Below, one piece after another: positions 47,699 to 59,142 of a stretch of DNA of 64,000 bases. The notes below the pieces were generated by a model. That model saw only the letters and a program-made list of their open reading frames with translations. It did no database searches and was not told the origin of the DNA. Numbering within the stretch: position 1 is the stretch's first letter; each line of letters starts with the position of its first letter. The stretch is from contig NZ_JAGIOB010000001.1 of NCBI RefSeq assembly GCF_017876495.1, positions 3,596,001 through 3,660,000 on the forward strand, given 5' to 3'. The translations under genes and the position numbers were made by a program. The DNA is from Microlunatus capsulatus. GTDB lineage: Bacteria > Actinomycetota > Actinomycetes > Propionibacteriales > Propionibacteriaceae.

Positions 47699-49822
47699 GT
47701 GGCTCCACCCGTCTCCTCCCGCACGTCCCGGCACCCCCTGGCCTACCGTCCGGCACCGGGCTCGATCCCGGAGCAGCCGGGTGTCTACCGCTTCTCCGAC
47801 GCCGAGGGCCGGGTCATCTACGTCGGCAAGGCCAAGAGCCTGCGGCAACGGCTGAACTCCTACTTCGCCGACCTCGGCTCGCTGCACAGCCGCACCCAGT
47901 CGATGGTGCTGACGGCCAACCGGGTGGACTGGACCGTCGTCCAGACCGAGGTCGAGGCGCTCCAGCTCGAGTACTCCTGGATCAAGGAGTACGACCCGCG
48001 GTTCAACGTCAAGTACCGCGACGACAAGTCCTACCCGTGGATGGCGGTCACGCTGTCCGAGGAGTACCCCCGGGTCACCGTCGGCCGCGGCCCGAAGAAG
48101 AAGGGCACCCGGTACTTCGGGCCCTACTCCCACGCCTGGGCCATCCGCGAGACCGTCGACCTGGTGCTGCGGGTGTTCCCGATGCGCTCCTGCCGCCCCG
48201 GGGTGTTCAAGAACCACCGCCAGCTGGGGCGGCCCTGCCTGCTCGGCTACATCGGCAAGTGCTCCGCGCCGTGCGTCGACCGGGTCACGCCCGAGGAGCA
48301 CCGCGAGATCGTCGACGACTTCTGCCAGTTCATGGCCGGCCAGGCCGGGCCGATGCTCAAGCGGCTGGAGAAGGACATGCAGCAGGCCAGCGCCGAGCTG
48401 GAGTTCGAGCGCGCGGCCCGGATCCGCGACGACATCGGCGCCCTGCAGCGGGCGATGGAGCAGAACGCCATCGTCTTCGCCGACGGCACCGACGCCGACG
48501 TGGTCGCCCTGGCCGAGGACCCGCTCGAGGTCGCGGTCCAGATCTTCCACGTCCGCGGCGGCCGGGTCCGCGGCGAGCGGGGCTGGGTCGCCGACCGCTT
48601 CGACGAGGGGGACACCGGCGAGCTCGTCGAGCAGTTCCTGCTCCAGCTGTACGCGGAGTCCGACGCCTCCACCACCGACCGGGACGCGGTGCCGCGCGAG
48701 ATCCTCGTGCCCGCCCTGCCGCCGTCGCTGGAGCCGCTGACGGAGCTGCTCAGCGAGCGGCGCGGCTCCCACGTCTCCATCCGGGTGCCGCAGCGCGGGG
48801 ACAAGAAGCAGCTGATGGAGACGGTGTCCCGCAACGCCAGCCAGGCCCTGATCCGGCACAAGACGACGCGGGCGGGCGACCTGTCGACCCGCAACCGGGC
48901 GCTGGAGGAGATCCAGGAGGCCCTGGAGCTGCCGGGCGTACCGCTGCGGATGGAGTGCTTCGACATCTCCAACCTGCAGGGCACCGAGGTGGTCGCCTCG
49001 ATGGTCGTGTTCGAGGACGGGCTGCCGCGCAAGAGCGAGTACCGGCGCTTCGTCATCCGGGGCGTCGACGGCCAGAACGACGTCGCGTCCATGCACGAGG
49101 TCATCACCCGGCGGTTCCGCCGGCTGCTCGACGACCGGGGGGCCATGGCGGCCGCCCAGGCCGCGGGCGGCGACGAGGGCCCGCTGCTGGTCGACCCCAC
49201 CACCGGGGCGCCCCGGCGCTTCGCCTACGCCCCGTCGCTGGTCGTCGTCGACGGCGGGCCCCCGCAGGTCGCGGCCGCGGCCCAGGCGCTGGACGAGCTG
49301 GGCATCTCCGACGTCGCCCTGTGCGGGCTGGCCAAGCGGCTGGAGGAGGTCTGGCTGCCCGACCTGGAGGAGCCGGTCATCCTGCCCCGGACCAGCGAGG
49401 GCCTCTACCTGCTCCAGCGGCTGCGCGACGAGGCGCACCGCTTCGCCATCACCCACCACCGGACGCGGCGCAGCAAGTCGATGGTCGAGTCGCTGCTCGA
49501 CCAGGTGCCGGGCCTCGGCGAGGTCCGCCGCAAGGCGCTGATGACCCACTTCGGCTCGCTGAAGAAGCTGCGCCAGGCGACGGTCGAGGAGATCGCGATG
49601 GTGCCGGGCTTCGGGCCGAAGATGGCGCAGAACATCAAGGACGCGCTGGAGGCCACCCCGCAGCGCGAGGCCATCAACACCGCGACCGGCGAGGTGATCT
49701 CCGACGAGCCCCTGGTCCGGCCTTCGTCGGTGACGCCGGTCCCCGCCACGCCGGCGCCGGCCACCGCGGCGTCCGACGGGCGTGCCGGGACCGGGCCGGT
49801 CGACGGCGACCCGGGATACTAG
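47699..49822 (+). CDS. uvrC: UvrABC excinuclease subunit C
   Basis: A 707-residue nuclease that cuts on both sides of a lesion bound by UvrB. The N-terminal GIY-YIG domain ([24 protein letters not shown]) makes the 3' cut. A Cys-rich loop and UVR domain follow ([20 protein letters not shown]). The RNase H-like domain with [24 protein letters not shown] and [15 protein letters not shown] makes the 5' cut, and tandem HhH motifs end the core ([35 protein letters not shown]). A GTG at 47690 is also in frame, but 47699 fits the -10 spacing. It begins the uvrC-rapZ-yvcK-whiA run. Confidence 0.96.
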   Translation: MAPPVSSRTSRHPLAYRPAPGSIPEQPGVYRFSDAEGRVIYVGKAKSLRQRLNSYFADLGSLHSRTQSMVLTANRVDWTVVQTEVEALQLEYSWIKEYDPRFNVKYRDDKSYPWMAVTLSEEYPRVTVGRGPKKKGTRYFGPYSHAWAIRETVDLVLRVFPMRSCRPGVFKNHRQLGRPCLLGYIGKCSAPCVDRVTPEEHREIVDDFCQFMAGQAGPMLKRLEKDMQQASAELEFERAARIRDDIGALQRAMEQNAIVFADGTDADVVALAEDPLEVAVQIFHVRGGRVRGERGWVADRFDEGDTGELVEQFLLQLYAESDASTTDRDAVPREILVPALPPSLEPLTELLSERRGSHVSIRVPQRGDKKQLMETVSRNASQALIRHKTTRAGDLSTRNRALEEIQEALELPGVPLRMECFDISNLQGTEVVASMVVFEDGLPRKSEYRRFVIRGVDGQNDVASMHEVITRRFRRLLDDRGAMAAAQAAGGDEGPLLVDPTTGAPRRFAYAPSLVVVDGGPPQVAAAAQALDELGISDVALCGLAKRLEEVWLPDLEEPVILPRTSEGLYLLQRLRDEAHRFAITHHRTRRSKSMVESLLDQVPGLGEVRRKALMTHFGSLKKLRQATVEEIAMVPGFGPKMAQNIKDALEATPQREAINTATGEVISDEPLVRPSSVTPVPATPAPATAASDGRAGTGPVDGDPGY

Positions 49823-49826
49823 GCCC

Positions 49827-50759
49827 GTGACCAGCGACACCACCGACCTGCCCGCGGTGACCGAGGCGGCCCCGGTGACGGGGCCGACGGACCCGGGCGG
49901 CGAGGCGCCGCTCCGGCTCGTCGTGGTCACCGGCATGTCCGGCGCGGGACGCTCGACGGCGGCCGACAACCTCGAGGACCTCGGCTGGTACGTCGTCGAC
50001 AACCTGCCGCCGAACGTGCTGCCGGAGGTCTGCAGCCAGGCCCGGCAGAACGGCATCACCCGGTTGGCCGTCGTCCTCGACGTCCGCACCCGTTCCTTCT
50101 TCGAGCAGCTGCCGACGATGTTCGCCGACCTCAGCGGCGGCGGCACGCTGCCCGAGATCCTCTTCCTCGAGGCCGCCGACGACGTCATCGTCCGCCGCCA
50201 GGAGTCGGTCCGCCGCCCCCACCCGCTGCAGGGCGACGGCCGGCTGATGGACGGGATCACCCGCGAGCGCGAGCTGCTGGCCACCCTGCGGGCCGCCGCC
50301 GACCTCGTGATCGACACCTCCTCGCTGAACGTGCACCAGCTGGGCTCCCGCGTCCGCAGCGCCTACGGCGGCGACGAGCAGGACCAGCTCCGGGTGACGC
50401 TGCTCTCCTTCGGCTTCAAGAACGGGGTGCCGGTCGACGCCGACATGGTCGTCGACGTCCGCTTCCTGCCCAACCCGCACTGGGTGCCCGAGCTGCGGCC
50501 GCAGACCGGGCTGAGCCGTCCCGTCAGCGACTACGTCCTGGCCCAGCAGGGCGCCGAGCCCTTCCTGGACCACCTGCAGCAGCTGCTCGACACCGTCGCC
50601 GTCGGGTACGTGCGCGAGGGCAAGCGGTTCGCCACCATCGGCATCGGCTGCACCGGCGGCAAGCACCGCAGCACCGCGATGGCCGAGGAGTTCGCCCGCC
50701 GGCTGCGGGCCGCCGGACGGCCCACCACCGTCCTGCACCGGGACCTGGGCCGGGAATGA
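49827..50759 (+). CDS. rapZ: RNase adapter / nucleotide-binding protein RapZ (YvcJ family)
   Basis: A 310-residue P-loop protein. The loop reads GMSGAGRSTAAD (residues 36-47) with R in place of the usual K; this is the common actinobacterial variant. LGWYVVDNLPPNVLPE and the C-terminal GIGCTGGKHRSTAMAEEFARRL motif are diagnostic. In E. coli RapZ presents GlmZ RNA to RNase E; in Gram-positives YvcJ has GTPase activity and an uncertain role. The GTG lies 4 bases after the uvrC stop, and its stop overlaps yvcK (ATGA). Confidence 0.92.
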   Translation: MTSDTTDLPAVTEAAPVTGPTDPGGEAPLRLVVVTGMSGAGRSTAADNLEDLGWYVVDNLPPNVLPEVCSQARQNGITRLAVVLDVRTRSFFEQLPTMFADLSGGGTLPEILFLEAADDVIVRRQESVRRPHPLQGDGRLMDGITRERELLATLRAAADLVIDTSSLNVHQLGSRVRSAYGGDEQDQLRVTLLSFGFKNGVPVDADMVVDVRFLPNPHWVPELRPQTGLSRPVSDYVLAQQGAEPFLDHLQQLLDTVAVGYVREGKRFATIGIGCTGGKHRSTAMAEEFARRLRAAGRPTTVLHRDLGRE

Positions 50760-51736
50760 GCCCGCTGGCGCCGGGTCGCCCGCCGGGCCCGCCCGGCTCG
50801 ACGCTGCCCGCGGTCGTCGCGTTCGGCGGCGGGCACGGGCTCTCCGCCTCGCTCAGCGCGCTGCGCCGGGTCACCGACCGGCTGACCGCCGTGGTCACCG
50901 TGGCCGACGACGGCGGCTCCTCGGGCCGGCTGCGCGAGGAGCTGGACTGCCTGCCGCCCGGGGACCTGCGGATGGCCCTGGCGGCGCTCTGCGGCGACGA
51001 CCCCTCGGGCCGCACCTGGGCCGACGTCCTGCAGTACCGGTTCGCCGGCTCCGGCCCGCTCCGCGACCACGCGATCGGCAACCTGCTCATCGCCGGCCTC
51101 TGGGAGCGCCTCGGCGACCCGGTGGCCGGTCTCGACATGGTGGCCGGCCTGCTGGGCGCCAAGGGCCGGGTGCTGCCGATGGCCGCGGTCCCGCTGCAGA
51201 TCGTCGCCGACGTCATCGGCCTGGACCCCGCGCACCCCGACGAGGTGGCGACCGTCCGCGGCCAGGCCGCGGTGGCGAAGACGACGGCCGAGGTGCAGGC
51301 GGTGCACCTCGAGCCGGCCGACCCCCCGGCCTGCCCCGAGTCGGTCGAGTCGGTGCTGGCCGCGGATTGGGCGGTGCTGGGTCCGGGGTCGTGGTTCACC
51401 TCCGTGATCCCGCACCTGCTGGTCCCGCGGCTCGCGGAGGCGATCGAGCGGACGCCCGCCCGGCGGCTGCTCGCCCTCAACCTCGAGCCGGCGGGGGAGA
51501 CCGCGGGGTTCTCCCCGGCCAAGCACATCGAGCTGCTGGCCGAGCACGCCCCGAACCTGCGGCTGGACGTCGTCCTCGCCGACGCCAGCTTCGCCGGCGA
51601 CGACCCCCACCTGGACCGCTGGGCGCGCTCGCTGGGCGCCGAGCTCGTCGTGGCCGACCTCGCCGCGCGCGACGGCTCCCCCCGCCACGACACCCTCCGG
51701 CTGGCCTCGGCCTACGCCGAGATCATGGGCGTCTGA
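50756..51736 (+). CDS. yvcK: YvcK/CofD-like gluconeogenesis factor (CuvA type)
   Basis: A 326-residue protein of the CofD-like YvcK family. The UDP-sugar-binding N-terminus is [41 protein letters not shown], with [13 protein letters not shown] and [14 protein letters not shown] following. Homologues (CuvA in mycobacteria) bind UDP-GlcNAc and help coordinate wall synthesis with carbon source. ATG 50756 overlaps the rapZ stop. Conserved order rapZ-yvcK-whiA supports the call. Confidence 0.93.
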   Translation: MSPLAPGRPPGPPGSTLPAVVAFGGGHGLSASLSALRRVTDRLTAVVTVADDGGSSGRLREELDCLPPGDLRMALAALCGDDPSGRTWADVLQYRFAGSGPLRDHAIGNLLIAGLWERLGDPVAGLDMVAGLLGAKGRVLPMAAVPLQIVADVIGLDPAHPDEVATVRGQAAVAKTTAEVQAVHLEPADPPACPESVESVLAADWAVLGPGSWFTSVIPHLLVPRLAEAIERTPARRLLALNLEPAGETAGFSPAKHIELLAEHAPNLRLDVVLADASFAGDDPHLDRWARSLGAELVVADLAARDGSPRHDTLRLASAYAEIMGV

Positions 51737-51809
51737 GCCCTCCCCGGACCGGTCCACGCACCGTTCCCGGCGTGCCGGACGTCCCCGCGTGCCGTGGCAA
51801 GATGTCCCA

Positions 51810-52796
51810 ATGGCTATGACCGCGCAGGTGAAGGCGGAGCTGGCGACCATCAAGGTCACCAAGCCCTGCTGCCGCAAGTCCGAGGTCGCAGCGACGTTGA
51901 GATTCGCCGGGGGGCTCCACATCGTCAGCGGCCGGATCGTCATCGAGGCCGAGCTGGACACCGGCGCCGCCGCCCGCCGGCTGCGCACCGACATCAGCGA
52001 GGTCTTCGGCCACCCGAGCGAGATGGTCGTCGTCAACGGCTCGGGCATCCGGCGCGGCACCCGCTACGTCGTCCGGGTGGTCAAGGACGGCGACGCCCTG
52101 GCCCGCCAGACCGGCCTCGTCGACTCCCGCGGCCGACCCGCCCGCGGGCTGCCGGCCCAGGTCGTCAGCGGCGGCCTCTGCGACTGCGTCGCCGCCTGGC
52201 GCGGCGCCTTCCTCGCCCACGGCTCCCTCACCGAGCCGGGCCGCTCGATGGCCCTCGAGGTCACCTGCCCCGGGCCCGAGGCTGCGCTGGCCCTCGTCGG
52301 CGCCGCCCGCCGGCTCGGCATCGCGGCCAAGGCCCGCGAGGTCCGGATGGTCGACCGCGTCGTCATCCGTGACGGCGACGCCATCGGCGCGCTGCTCACC
52401 CGGCTGGGGGCCCACGAGTCCCTGATGGCCTGGGAGGAGCGCCGGATGCGCCGCGAGGTCCGCGCCTCGGCCAACCGGCTGGCCAACTTCGACGACGCCA
52501 ACCTGCGCCGCTCCGCCCGGGCCGCGGTCGCCGCCGGGGCCCGCGTCGAGCGCGCCCTGGAGATCCTCGGCGACGACGTCCCCGACCACCTCAAGGCGGC
52601 CGGCCTGCTGCGGGTGCAGAACAAGCAGGCGAGCCTGGAGGAGCTGGGGCAGCTGCACGCCCCGCAGCTGACGAAGGACGCGGTGGCCGGCCGGATCCGC
52701 CGGCTGCTGGCCACCGCGGACAAGCGGGCGGCCGAGCTGGGCATCCCCTCGACCGAGGCCAGCCTCAGCGCGGACATGCTCGAGGACGTCGAGTGA
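51810..52796 (+). CDS. whiA: Sporulation/division transcription factor WhiA
   Basis: A 328-residue DNA-binding protein. The N-terminal two-thirds is a LAGLIDADG homing-endonuclease-like fold without nuclease residues ([47 protein letters not shown]). The C-terminal helix-turn-helix includes [33 protein letters not shown]. WhiA controls division and sporulation genes, including ftsZ in Streptomyces, together with WhiB. GTG 51789 is in frame, but ATG 51810 gives the family N-terminus [18 protein letters not shown] box six bases upstream is compatible with leaderless expression, though weak. Confidence 0.95.
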   Translation: MAMTAQVKAELATIKVTKPCCRKSEVAATLRFAGGLHIVSGRIVIEAELDTGAAARRLRTDISEVFGHPSEMVVVNGSGIRRGTRYVVRVVKDGDALARQTGLVDSRGRPARGLPAQVVSGGLCDCVAAWRGAFLAHGSLTEPGRSMALEVTCPGPEAALALVGAARRLGIAAKAREVRMVDRVVIRDGDAIGALLTRLGAHESLMAWEERRMRREVRASANRLANFDDANLRRSARAAVAAGARVERALEILGDDVPDHLKAAGLLRVQNKQASLEELGQLHAPQLTKDAVAGRIRRLLATADKRAAELGIPSTEASLSADMLEDVE

Positions 52797-52822
52797 CGAC
52801 CACGGCCGTTACGACCAGGTAA

Positions 52823-53950
<1,128 letters not shown>

Positions 53951-54005
53951 GCTGACCCACCCGGCGCCCGCCCCCGGGCGGCGCCACCCGAGCTCGTCCA
54001 CCGCA

Positions 54006-54046
54006 CCTGAGCCTGTCGAGGGGTCCTGCCCCTCGACGGGCTCAGG
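54006..54046. repeat. Hairpin-forming dispersed repeat between gap and pgk
   Basis: An 18-bp stem (CCTGAGCCTGTCGAGGGG, loop TCCTG, and complement with one G-T pair). Both arms are copies of the CCTGAGC..GTCGAAGG repeat family seen at 12533-12581 and 56975-57053. It could act as a partial terminator or mRNA-stability element. Confidence 0.75.
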
Positions 54047-54066
54047 GCACGTGAAGGGAACTCTGC

Positions 54067-55275
54067 ATGAAGACCATCGCCGACCTCGGTGACCTGCGCG
54101 GCCAGCGCGTGCTCGTCCGCTGCGACCTCAACGTCCCCCTCGACGGGACCACGATCACCGACGACGGCCGGATCCGTGCCTCGGTGCCGACGCTGACCGC
54201 GCTCCGCGACGCCGGGGCCAAGGTCGTCGTGCTGGCCCACCTCGGCCGTCCGAAGGGGCAGGTGAACCCCCAGTACTCGCTGGCGCCCGCCGCCGCCCGG
54301 CTGGGCGAGCTGCTCGGCATGGACGTCCACCTGGCCTCCGACGTGGTCGGGGAGTCCGCGCAGGCCACGGTCGCCGCGCTCGCCGACGGCGAGGTCGCGA
54401 TGCTGGAGAACGTGCGCTACGAGCCGGGCGAGGAGTCCAAGGACGAGGCGGTCCGCGGCGAGCTGGCCGACCGCTACGCCGCGCTCGGCGACGCCTTCGT
54501 CTCCGACGGCTTCGGCGTGGTCCACCGCAAGCAGGCCTCGGTCTACGACCTGGCCTCCCGGCTGCCCGCCGCCGCCGGCGGGCTCGTCGAGGCCGAGGTG
54601 CAGGTGCTGCGCCGGCTGACCGAGGAGCCGCAGCGGCCCTACGTCGTCGTGCTCGGCGGCGCGAAGGTGTCCGACAAGCTCGCGGTCATCGCCAACCTGC
54701 TCAAGACCGCCGACACCCTCGTGGTGGGCGGCGGGATGGTCTTCACGTTCCTGGCCGCGCAGGGCCACGAGGTGGGCAAGTCCCTCCTCGAGGCCGACCA
54801 GATCGAGACGGTCAAGGGCTACCTCGACGAGGCCGCGGCGACGGGCAAGCAGATCGTGCTGCCCTCCGACGTCGTCGTGGCACCCGACTTCAAGGCCGAC
54901 GCGCCGCCCACCGTGGTCGCCGCCGACGCCATCCCCGCCGACCAGCTGGGCCTCGACATCGGTCCGGAGTCGTCGCGGGCGTTCGCCGCCGTCATCGCGC
55001 AGGCGCGGACCGTGTTCTGGAACGGCCCGATGGGCGTCGCCGAGTGGGAGGCCTTCGCCGGCGGCACCCGCGCCGTCGCCCAGGCCCTCACCGAGGTCGA
55101 CGGCCTGTCGGTCGTCGGCGGCGGGGACTCCGCGGCTGCCGTGCGCGACCTCGGCTTCGCCGACGACGACTTCGGCCACATCTCCACCGGCGGCGGCGCC
55201 AGCCTGGAGTACCTGGAGGGCAAGACCCTGCCGGGGCTCGCCGTGCTCGACACCACCGACGCTGGGAAGGCGTGA
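54067..55275 (+). CDS. pgk: Phosphoglycerate kinase
   Basis: A 402-residue two-domain kinase. [10 protein letters not shown] (residues 19-28) is the N-terminal substrate-binding signature; [22 protein letters not shown]-like [24 protein letters not shown], and the C-terminal ATP-binding GGGDSAAAV and [20 protein letters not shown] follow. It makes ATP from 1,3-bisphosphoglycerate. The upstream GAAGGGAA is a modest ribosome site. It overlaps or abuts tpiA, depending on the start chosen there. Confidence 0.97.
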   Translation: MKTIADLGDLRGQRVLVRCDLNVPLDGTTITDDGRIRASVPTLTALRDAGAKVVVLAHLGRPKGQVNPQYSLAPAAARLGELLGMDVHLASDVVGESAQATVAALADGEVAMLENVRYEPGEESKDEAVRGELADRYAALGDAFVSDGFGVVHRKQASVYDLASRLPAAAGGLVEAEVQVLRRLTEEPQRPYVVVLGGAKVSDKLAVIANLLKTADTLVVGGGMVFTFLAAQGHEVGKSLLEADQIETVKGYLDEAAATGKQIVLPSDVVVAPDFKADAPPTVVAADAIPADQLGLDIGPESSRAFAAVIAQARTVFWNGPMGVAEWEAFAGGTRAVAQALTEVDGLSVVGGGDSAAAVRDLGFADDDFGHISTGGGASLEYLEGKTLPGLAVLDTTDAGKA

Positions 55276-55280
55276 ACCCG

Positions 55281-56069
55281 ATGACCCGCAAGCCCCTGAT
55301 GGCCGGCAACTGGAAGATGAACCTGACCCACGTCGAGGCGACGGGTCTGGTGCAGAAGCTGGCCTGGACCCTGAGCGACAAGAAGTGGGACCCGGAGCGC
55401 TCCGAGGTCGTCGTGCTGCCCCCGTTCACGGACCTGCGCACGGTGCAGACCCTCGTCGAGGGCGACCGGCTGAAGATCGGCTACGGCGCCCAGGACCTCT
55501 CGGCCCACGTGAAGGGCGCCTACACCGGTGAGGTGTCGGTCGAGATGCTGGCCAAGCTGAACTGCGCCTACGTCACCGTCGGCCACTCCGAGCGCCGCGA
55601 GTACCACCGCGAGGATGACGCCCTCGTCAACGCCAAGACCCTGCGCGCGCTGAGCGGCGGCGTCACGCCGATCGTCTGCGTCGGCGAGGGCCTCGACGTC
55701 CGGCAGGAGGGCGAGCAGGTCCCGCACTGCCTCGCCCAGGTCCGCGCCGCCCTCACCGACGTGCCGGCCGAGCAGGTGGCCGGCCTCGTCATCGCCTACG
55801 AGCCCGTCTGGGCCATCGGCACCGGCGAGGTCGCGACGCCGGAGGACGCCCAGGAGGTGTGCGGGGCCATCCGCACGCTGGTGGGGGAGCTCTACACCGC
55901 CGAGGTCGCCGACGCCGTCCGCGTGCTCTACGGCGGCTCGGTCAAGTCGGGCAGCGTCGCGGCCATCATGGCCCAGCCCGACGTCGACGGCTGCCTGGTC
56001 GGCGGCGCGAGCCTGCTGGTGGACGAGTTCGCCGCCATCGCGCGCTTCTACGACCTGCCCGCCGTCTGA
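55281..56069 (+). CDS. tpiA: Triosephosphate isomerase
   Basis: A 262-residue TIM-barrel enzyme interconverting dihydroxyacetone phosphate and glyceraldehyde 3-phosphate. MAGNWKMN carries the catalytic lysine, VTVGHSERR the histidine (H102), [11 protein letters not shown] the glutamate (E174), and [11 protein letters not shown] the phosphate loop. A GTG at 55272 overlaps the pgk stop, but GGAAGG at 55265-55270 is correctly spaced only for ATG 55281. It ends the glycolytic operon, followed by a small hairpin. Confidence 0.97.
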   Translation: MTRKPLMAGNWKMNLTHVEATGLVQKLAWTLSDKKWDPERSEVVVLPPFTDLRTVQTLVEGDRLKIGYGAQDLSAHVKGAYTGEVSVEMLAKLNCAYVTVGHSERREYHREDDALVNAKTLRALSGGVTPIVCVGEGLDVRQEGEQVPHCLAQVRAALTDVPAEQVAGLVIAYEPVWAIGTGEVATPEDAQEVCGAIRTLVGELYTAEVADAVRVLYGGSVKSGSVAAIMAQPDVDGCLVGGASLLVDEFAAIARFYDLPAV

Positions 56070-56085
56070 GGCCCGTCCGCCGCGC

Positions 56086-56106
56086 CCGTGCGCTCCTCGC
56101 GCACGG
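56086..56106 (+). terminator. Possible terminator after tpiA
   Basis: Perfect 8-bp stem CCGTGCGC/GCGCACGG with a TCCTC loop, followed by TT; 16 bases after the tpiA stop. Confidence 0.5.
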
Positions 56107-56128
56107 TTCCGATCGCCGTCTGGTGAGT

Positions 56129-56140
56129 TAGGCTACGTCC
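56129..56140 (+). promoter_or_regulatory. -10 element for a leaderless secG transcript
   Basis: TAGGCT (56129-56134) ends six bases before GTG 56141; no Shine-Dalgarno sequence is seen. Confidence 0.5.
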
Positions 56141-56404
56141 GTGTTTTTCGTGCCCCTGATGACCGTGCCGATCACGATCTTCTCGATCGTGCTGGTGATC
56201 ACCAGCGTCGTCCTCGCCCTCTTCGTGCTCATGCACAAGGGTCGCGGAGGTGGCCTCTCCGACCTCTTCGGCGGCGGGATCTCCTCCTCGATGGGCGGGT
56301 CGTCGGTGGCGGAGCGCAACCTGGACCGGCTGACGATCATCGTCGCGGTCATCTGGCTCGCGGCCATCGTGGCCCTGGGCCTGCTCTACAAGCTCGGCGC
56401 CTGA
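56141..56404 (+). CDS. secG: Preprotein translocase subunit SecG
   Basis: An 87-residue protein with two membrane helices (about 9-28 and 66-84) and the SecG loop HKGRGGGLSDLFGGGISSSMGGSSVAERNLDR between them. SecG stimulates SecYE-A translocation by easing SecA cycling. Its place after tpiA is conserved in actinobacteria. The GTG start at leaderless distance from TAGGCT fits the family N-terminus. Confidence 0.93.
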   Translation: MFFVPLMTVPITIFSIVLVITSVVLALFVLMHKGRGGGLSDLFGGGISSSMGGSSVAERNLDRLTIIVAVIWLAAIVALGLLYKLGA

Positions 56405-56512
56405 CGCCGGGGCGCGGCGGGGGGCTGCGCTGGAGGTAGGACACGCACGATCCGGCGGTGTGCGCGCCGGGGCACGGCCCACAGGAACAGCAGGGACAGC
56501 GAGGGAGTCAAC

Positions 56513-56872
56513 GTGGCTGGTGGTGGCAGCGCCATCCGGGGGAGCCGGGTCGGGGCGGGACCGATGGGGGAGGCCGAGCGGGGCGACACCGCGCCGCGGC
56601 TGTACATCTCCTACTTCTGCGCCCGTGGGCACGAGACGCGGCCGGCCTTCGCCGCCGACGCCACCGTGCCGGAGACGTGGGACTGCCCGCGCTGCGGGCT
56701 GTCGGGCAACCGGGACTCGCTGAACCCGCCGCCGCCCACGAAGATCGAGCCGTACAAGACACACCTCGCCTACGTGAAGGAGCGTCGCAGCGACGCCGAG
56801 GCGGCCGACATCCTCAGCGAGGCGCTGCAGACCCTCCGCGACCGCCGCGCGCGCGGCGACGTCATCTACTGA
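56513..56872 (+). CDS. rbpA: RNA polymerase-binding protein RbpA
   Basis: A 119-residue protein with the RbpA layout: a flexible N-terminal tail containing AIRGSRVGAGPMGEAERG, a core with a zinc-type site (CARGHE, then CPRC), a basic linker, and a C-terminal sigma-interaction helix (THLAYVKERRSDAEAADILSEALQTLRDRR). RbpA is actinobacteria-specific, binds group 1 and some group 2 sigma factors and stabilises the open complex. GTG 56513 follows GAGGGAGT. It converges on pgl across a 198-base repeat-rich gap. Confidence 0.9.
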   Translation: MAGGGSAIRGSRVGAGPMGEAERGDTAPRLYISYFCARGHETRPAFAADATVPETWDCPRCGLSGNRDSLNPPPPTKIEPYKTHLAYVKERRSDAEAADILSEALQTLRDRRARGDVIY

Positions 56873-56974
56873 CGGATCACCGCTGGGCCTGAGCGCGACG
56901 CACCCGCCCGGGGTGACGCCGAGCTCGCCCACCGCGGCCTGAGCTGGATTTACCATGGCCCGAGCTCGCCGGGG

Positions 56975-57053
56975 CCCTTCGACGAGCTCAGGGAGCGGGG
57001 ACGCTCCCGACCACCGCGGCCTGAGCTTGTCGAAGGCCCTCGACGGGCTCAGG
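56975..57053. repeat. Cluster of dispersed repeats between rbpA and pgl
   Basis: CCCTTCGACGAGCTCAGGG (56975-56993), CCTGAGCTTGTCGAAGG (57020-57036) and CCCTCGACGGGCTCAGG (57037-57053) are copies in alternating orientation; the last two form an inverted pair. A partial copy starts at 56938. They probably fold into hairpins that end both convergent transcripts. Confidence 0.7.
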
Positions 57054-57070
57054 CAGCGGTGTGACGCTCG

Positions 57071-57835
57071 TCAGAACCGCCCGTGCTGCGCCAGGTCCGG
57101 CGGCAGCTCGGAGGCGGCCGCGCGGTCGAGCAACCAGAGCGTGCGGTGCTGGCCGTGGGCGCCCGCCCCGGGCACCTGCACCGGACCGGCGCCCTGCAGG
57201 GCCAGCGCCGTCGCCGCGGCCTTGTCCTCCCCGCTGACCAGGAACCAGACCTCGGCCGAGGCGTTGACGACCTCCAGGGTCAGGCTGATCCGGTCCGGCG
57301 GCGGCTTGGGGGAGTTGCGGACGGCGATGACCCGGCCCTCCGCGTGCGAGGACGGGTGCTCGGGGAACAGCGACGCCACGTGCCCGTCGGGGCCGAGCCC
57401 CAGCAGGCAGACGTCGAAGCGGGTGCCGCCCAGCTCGCGCGCGTAGGCGTCCGCGGCGTCGTCGAGGTCGGTGCCGGCGTCGGCGGCCGGCATGACGTGC
57501 ACCCGCTCGGCGGCCAGGCCCAGCGGCCGCAGCAGCTCCAGCACGGGCTCGGCGTTGCGGTCGTCGTCACCGGCGGGGACGAAGCGCTCGTCGCCCCACC
57601 ACAGCTCCACCCGGCCCCAGTCGACGGCGGACGAGCGGCCCTCCTCGGCCAGCCGGCCGTAGGCCTTCGTGGCGATCCGGCCGCCGGTGAGGCAGAGCTG
57701 CGGGACGCGGCCCTCGCCCTGGATCTCGGCGAGCCGGGCCAGCAGCCGGGCGGCGAGCGCCTCGGCCACCGCGTCCGCGTCGGCGTGCAGCAGGATCTCC
57801 GGGGCGGGCGCGGAGTCGACGTCGGGCTGGGTCAT
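57071..57835 (-). CDS. pgl: 6-phosphogluconolactonase
   Basis: A 254-residue lactonase of the DevB/SOL family, the second step of the oxidative pentose-phosphate pathway. VPQLCLTGGRIATKAYGRL, ELWWGDERFVPAGDDDRN and the active-site CLLGLGPDGHVASLFPEHPS are visible, as is LVSGEDKAAAT. TGGRI replaces the more usual SGGxT in the first loop. The minus-strand ATG follows GGAGGT. The genes normally beside it (opcA, zwf) are absent; a strong hairpin lies between tal and this gene. Confidence 0.92.
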   Translation of the reverse strand: MTQPDVDSAPAPEILLHADADAVAEALAARLLARLAEIQGEGRVPQLCLTGGRIATKAYGRLAEEGRSSAVDWGRVELWWGDERFVPAGDDDRNAEPVLELLRPLGLAAERVHVMPAADAGTDLDDAADAYARELGGTRFDVCLLGLGPDGHVASLFPEHPSSHAEGRVIAVRNSPKPPPDRISLTLEVVNASAEVWFLVSGEDKAAATALALQGAGPVQVPGAGAHGQHRTLWLLDRAAASELPPDLAQHGRF

Positions 57836-57878
57836 GCGGACCTCCGGGGTGGGGCGGGGGAGAGCGTCGGACAGGGGT

Positions 57879-57915
57879 GCGGGCCGTCACCGGGGAGCAC
57901 CCGGTGACGGCCCGC
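57879..57915 (-). terminator. Hairpin terminator between tal and pgl
   Basis: A perfect 15-bp stem (57879-57893 with 57901-57915) and a 7-base loop lie just past the tal stop on the minus strand. Confidence 0.75.
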
Positions 57916-57922
57916 GCCGTGC

Positions 57923-59083
57923 CTACTGCGAGTCGTGCGTGACGTCGGGGTCGGCCGACTCGCCCGGGCTCTTGCCCTTCTCGGCGTCGTCGAGGGCGGT
58001 CTGCACCGTCTCGACGAGCTCGTCCCAGGACTTGTCGAACTTCTCGAGGCCCTCGCGCTCGAGGACCTCCACGACGTCGTCGAAGTCGACGCCCACCGCG
58101 GCCAGCCGGTCGATGACCTGCTGGGCCTCCTCGGCGGTGCCGCTCACCTTGTCGCCCTGCACCTCGCCGTGGTCGGCGAAGGCCTGCAGCGTCTTCTCCG
58201 GCATGGTGTTGACCGTGCCGGCGACGACGAGCTCGGCGACGTAGAGCGTGTCCGGCAGGTCGGGGTCCTTGACCCCGGTCGACGCCCACAGCGGCCGCTG
58301 CCGGTTGGCGCCCTGGGCCTCCAGGGCCGCCCAGCGCTCGGAGCTGAACTCCTCCTCGTAGAGGGCGTAGGCCAGCCGCGCGTTGGCCAGGGCCGCCTGG
58401 CTCTTGAGCGCCTGCGCCTCGTCGGTGCCGACGGTGTCGAGCCGCTTGTCGACCTCGCTGTCGACCCGGGAGACGAAGAACGACGCCACGGAGTGGATCT
58501 TCGACAGGTCGTGGCCGTTGGCCGCCGCCTGCTCCAGGCCGGTCAGGTAGGCGTCGATGACCCCGCGGTAGCGCTCGAGGGCGAAGATCAGCGTCACGTT
58601 CACGCTGATGCCCTCGGCGATCGAGCGGGCGATCGCGGGCAGGCCCTCGACCGTCGCCGGGATCTTGATGAGCACGTTGGGCCGGTCGACGATCTTGAAG
58701 AGGTCGGCGGCCTCGCTGACGGTGCCCTCGGTGTCGCGGGCCAGACCCGGCTCGACCTCGATCGAGACCCGGCCGTCGTAGCCGTCCGACGCCGCGTAGG
58801 TGTCGGCGAAGACGTCGCAGGCGTGCCGGACGTCGTCGGTGGTCAGCGCCTTGATGGCGTCGCCCACGTCGGACCCGCTGGCGGCCAGCTCGCGCATCTG
58901 GTCGTCGTACTGCTCGCCCTTGGCCAGGGCCGAGGCGAAGATCGTCGGGTTGGTGGTGACACCCACCACCGACGACGACGCCACCAGCTCGGCCAGGTTG
59001 CCGGTCTTCAGGCGCTCGCGGGACAGGTCGTCGAGCCAGATGGAGACCCCCGCGTCGGCGAGGGCTTTCAGACGGTCACTCAT
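57923..59083 (-). CDS. tal: Transaldolase
   Basis: A 386-residue transaldolase of the long actinobacterial type. The Schiff-base lysine is K140 in [21 protein letters not shown] near residue 40, [19 protein letters not shown] and [19 protein letters not shown] are family blocks. It transfers a dihydroxyacetone unit between sugar phosphates. An acidic tail of about 25 residues follows the core. The ATG follows GGAGG and lies 59 bases downstream of tkt, so the two are co-transcribed. Confidence 0.95.
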   Translation of the reverse strand: MSDRLKALADAGVSIWLDDLSRERLKTGNLAELVASSSVVGVTTNPTIFASALAKGEQYDDQMRELAASGSDVGDAIKALTTDDVRHACDVFADTYAASDGYDGRVSIEVEPGLARDTEGTVSEAADLFKIVDRPNVLIKIPATVEGLPAIARSIAEGISVNVTLIFALERYRGVIDAYLTGLEQAAANGHDLSKIHSVASFFVSRVDSEVDKRLDTVGTDEAQALKSQAALANARLAYALYEEEFSSERWAALEAQGANRQRPLWASTGVKDPDLPDTLYVAELVVAGTVNTMPEKTLQAFADHGEVQGDKVSGTAEEAQQVIDRLAAVGVDFDDVVEVLEREGLEKFDKSWDELVETVQTALDDAEKGKSPGESADPDVTHDSQ

Positions 59084-59142
59084 GGTTCCTCCAGGGATGG
59101 AGAGAGGGGTCGTGCTGGATGACAGCAGTGCTCAGTCGTGGG

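Noticed and set aside
49932-49955. Loss of the Walker A lysine in RapZ (GAGRS) as a sign of inactivation
   Set aside because: Arginine at this position is common in actinobacterial members, and all other motifs are intact.
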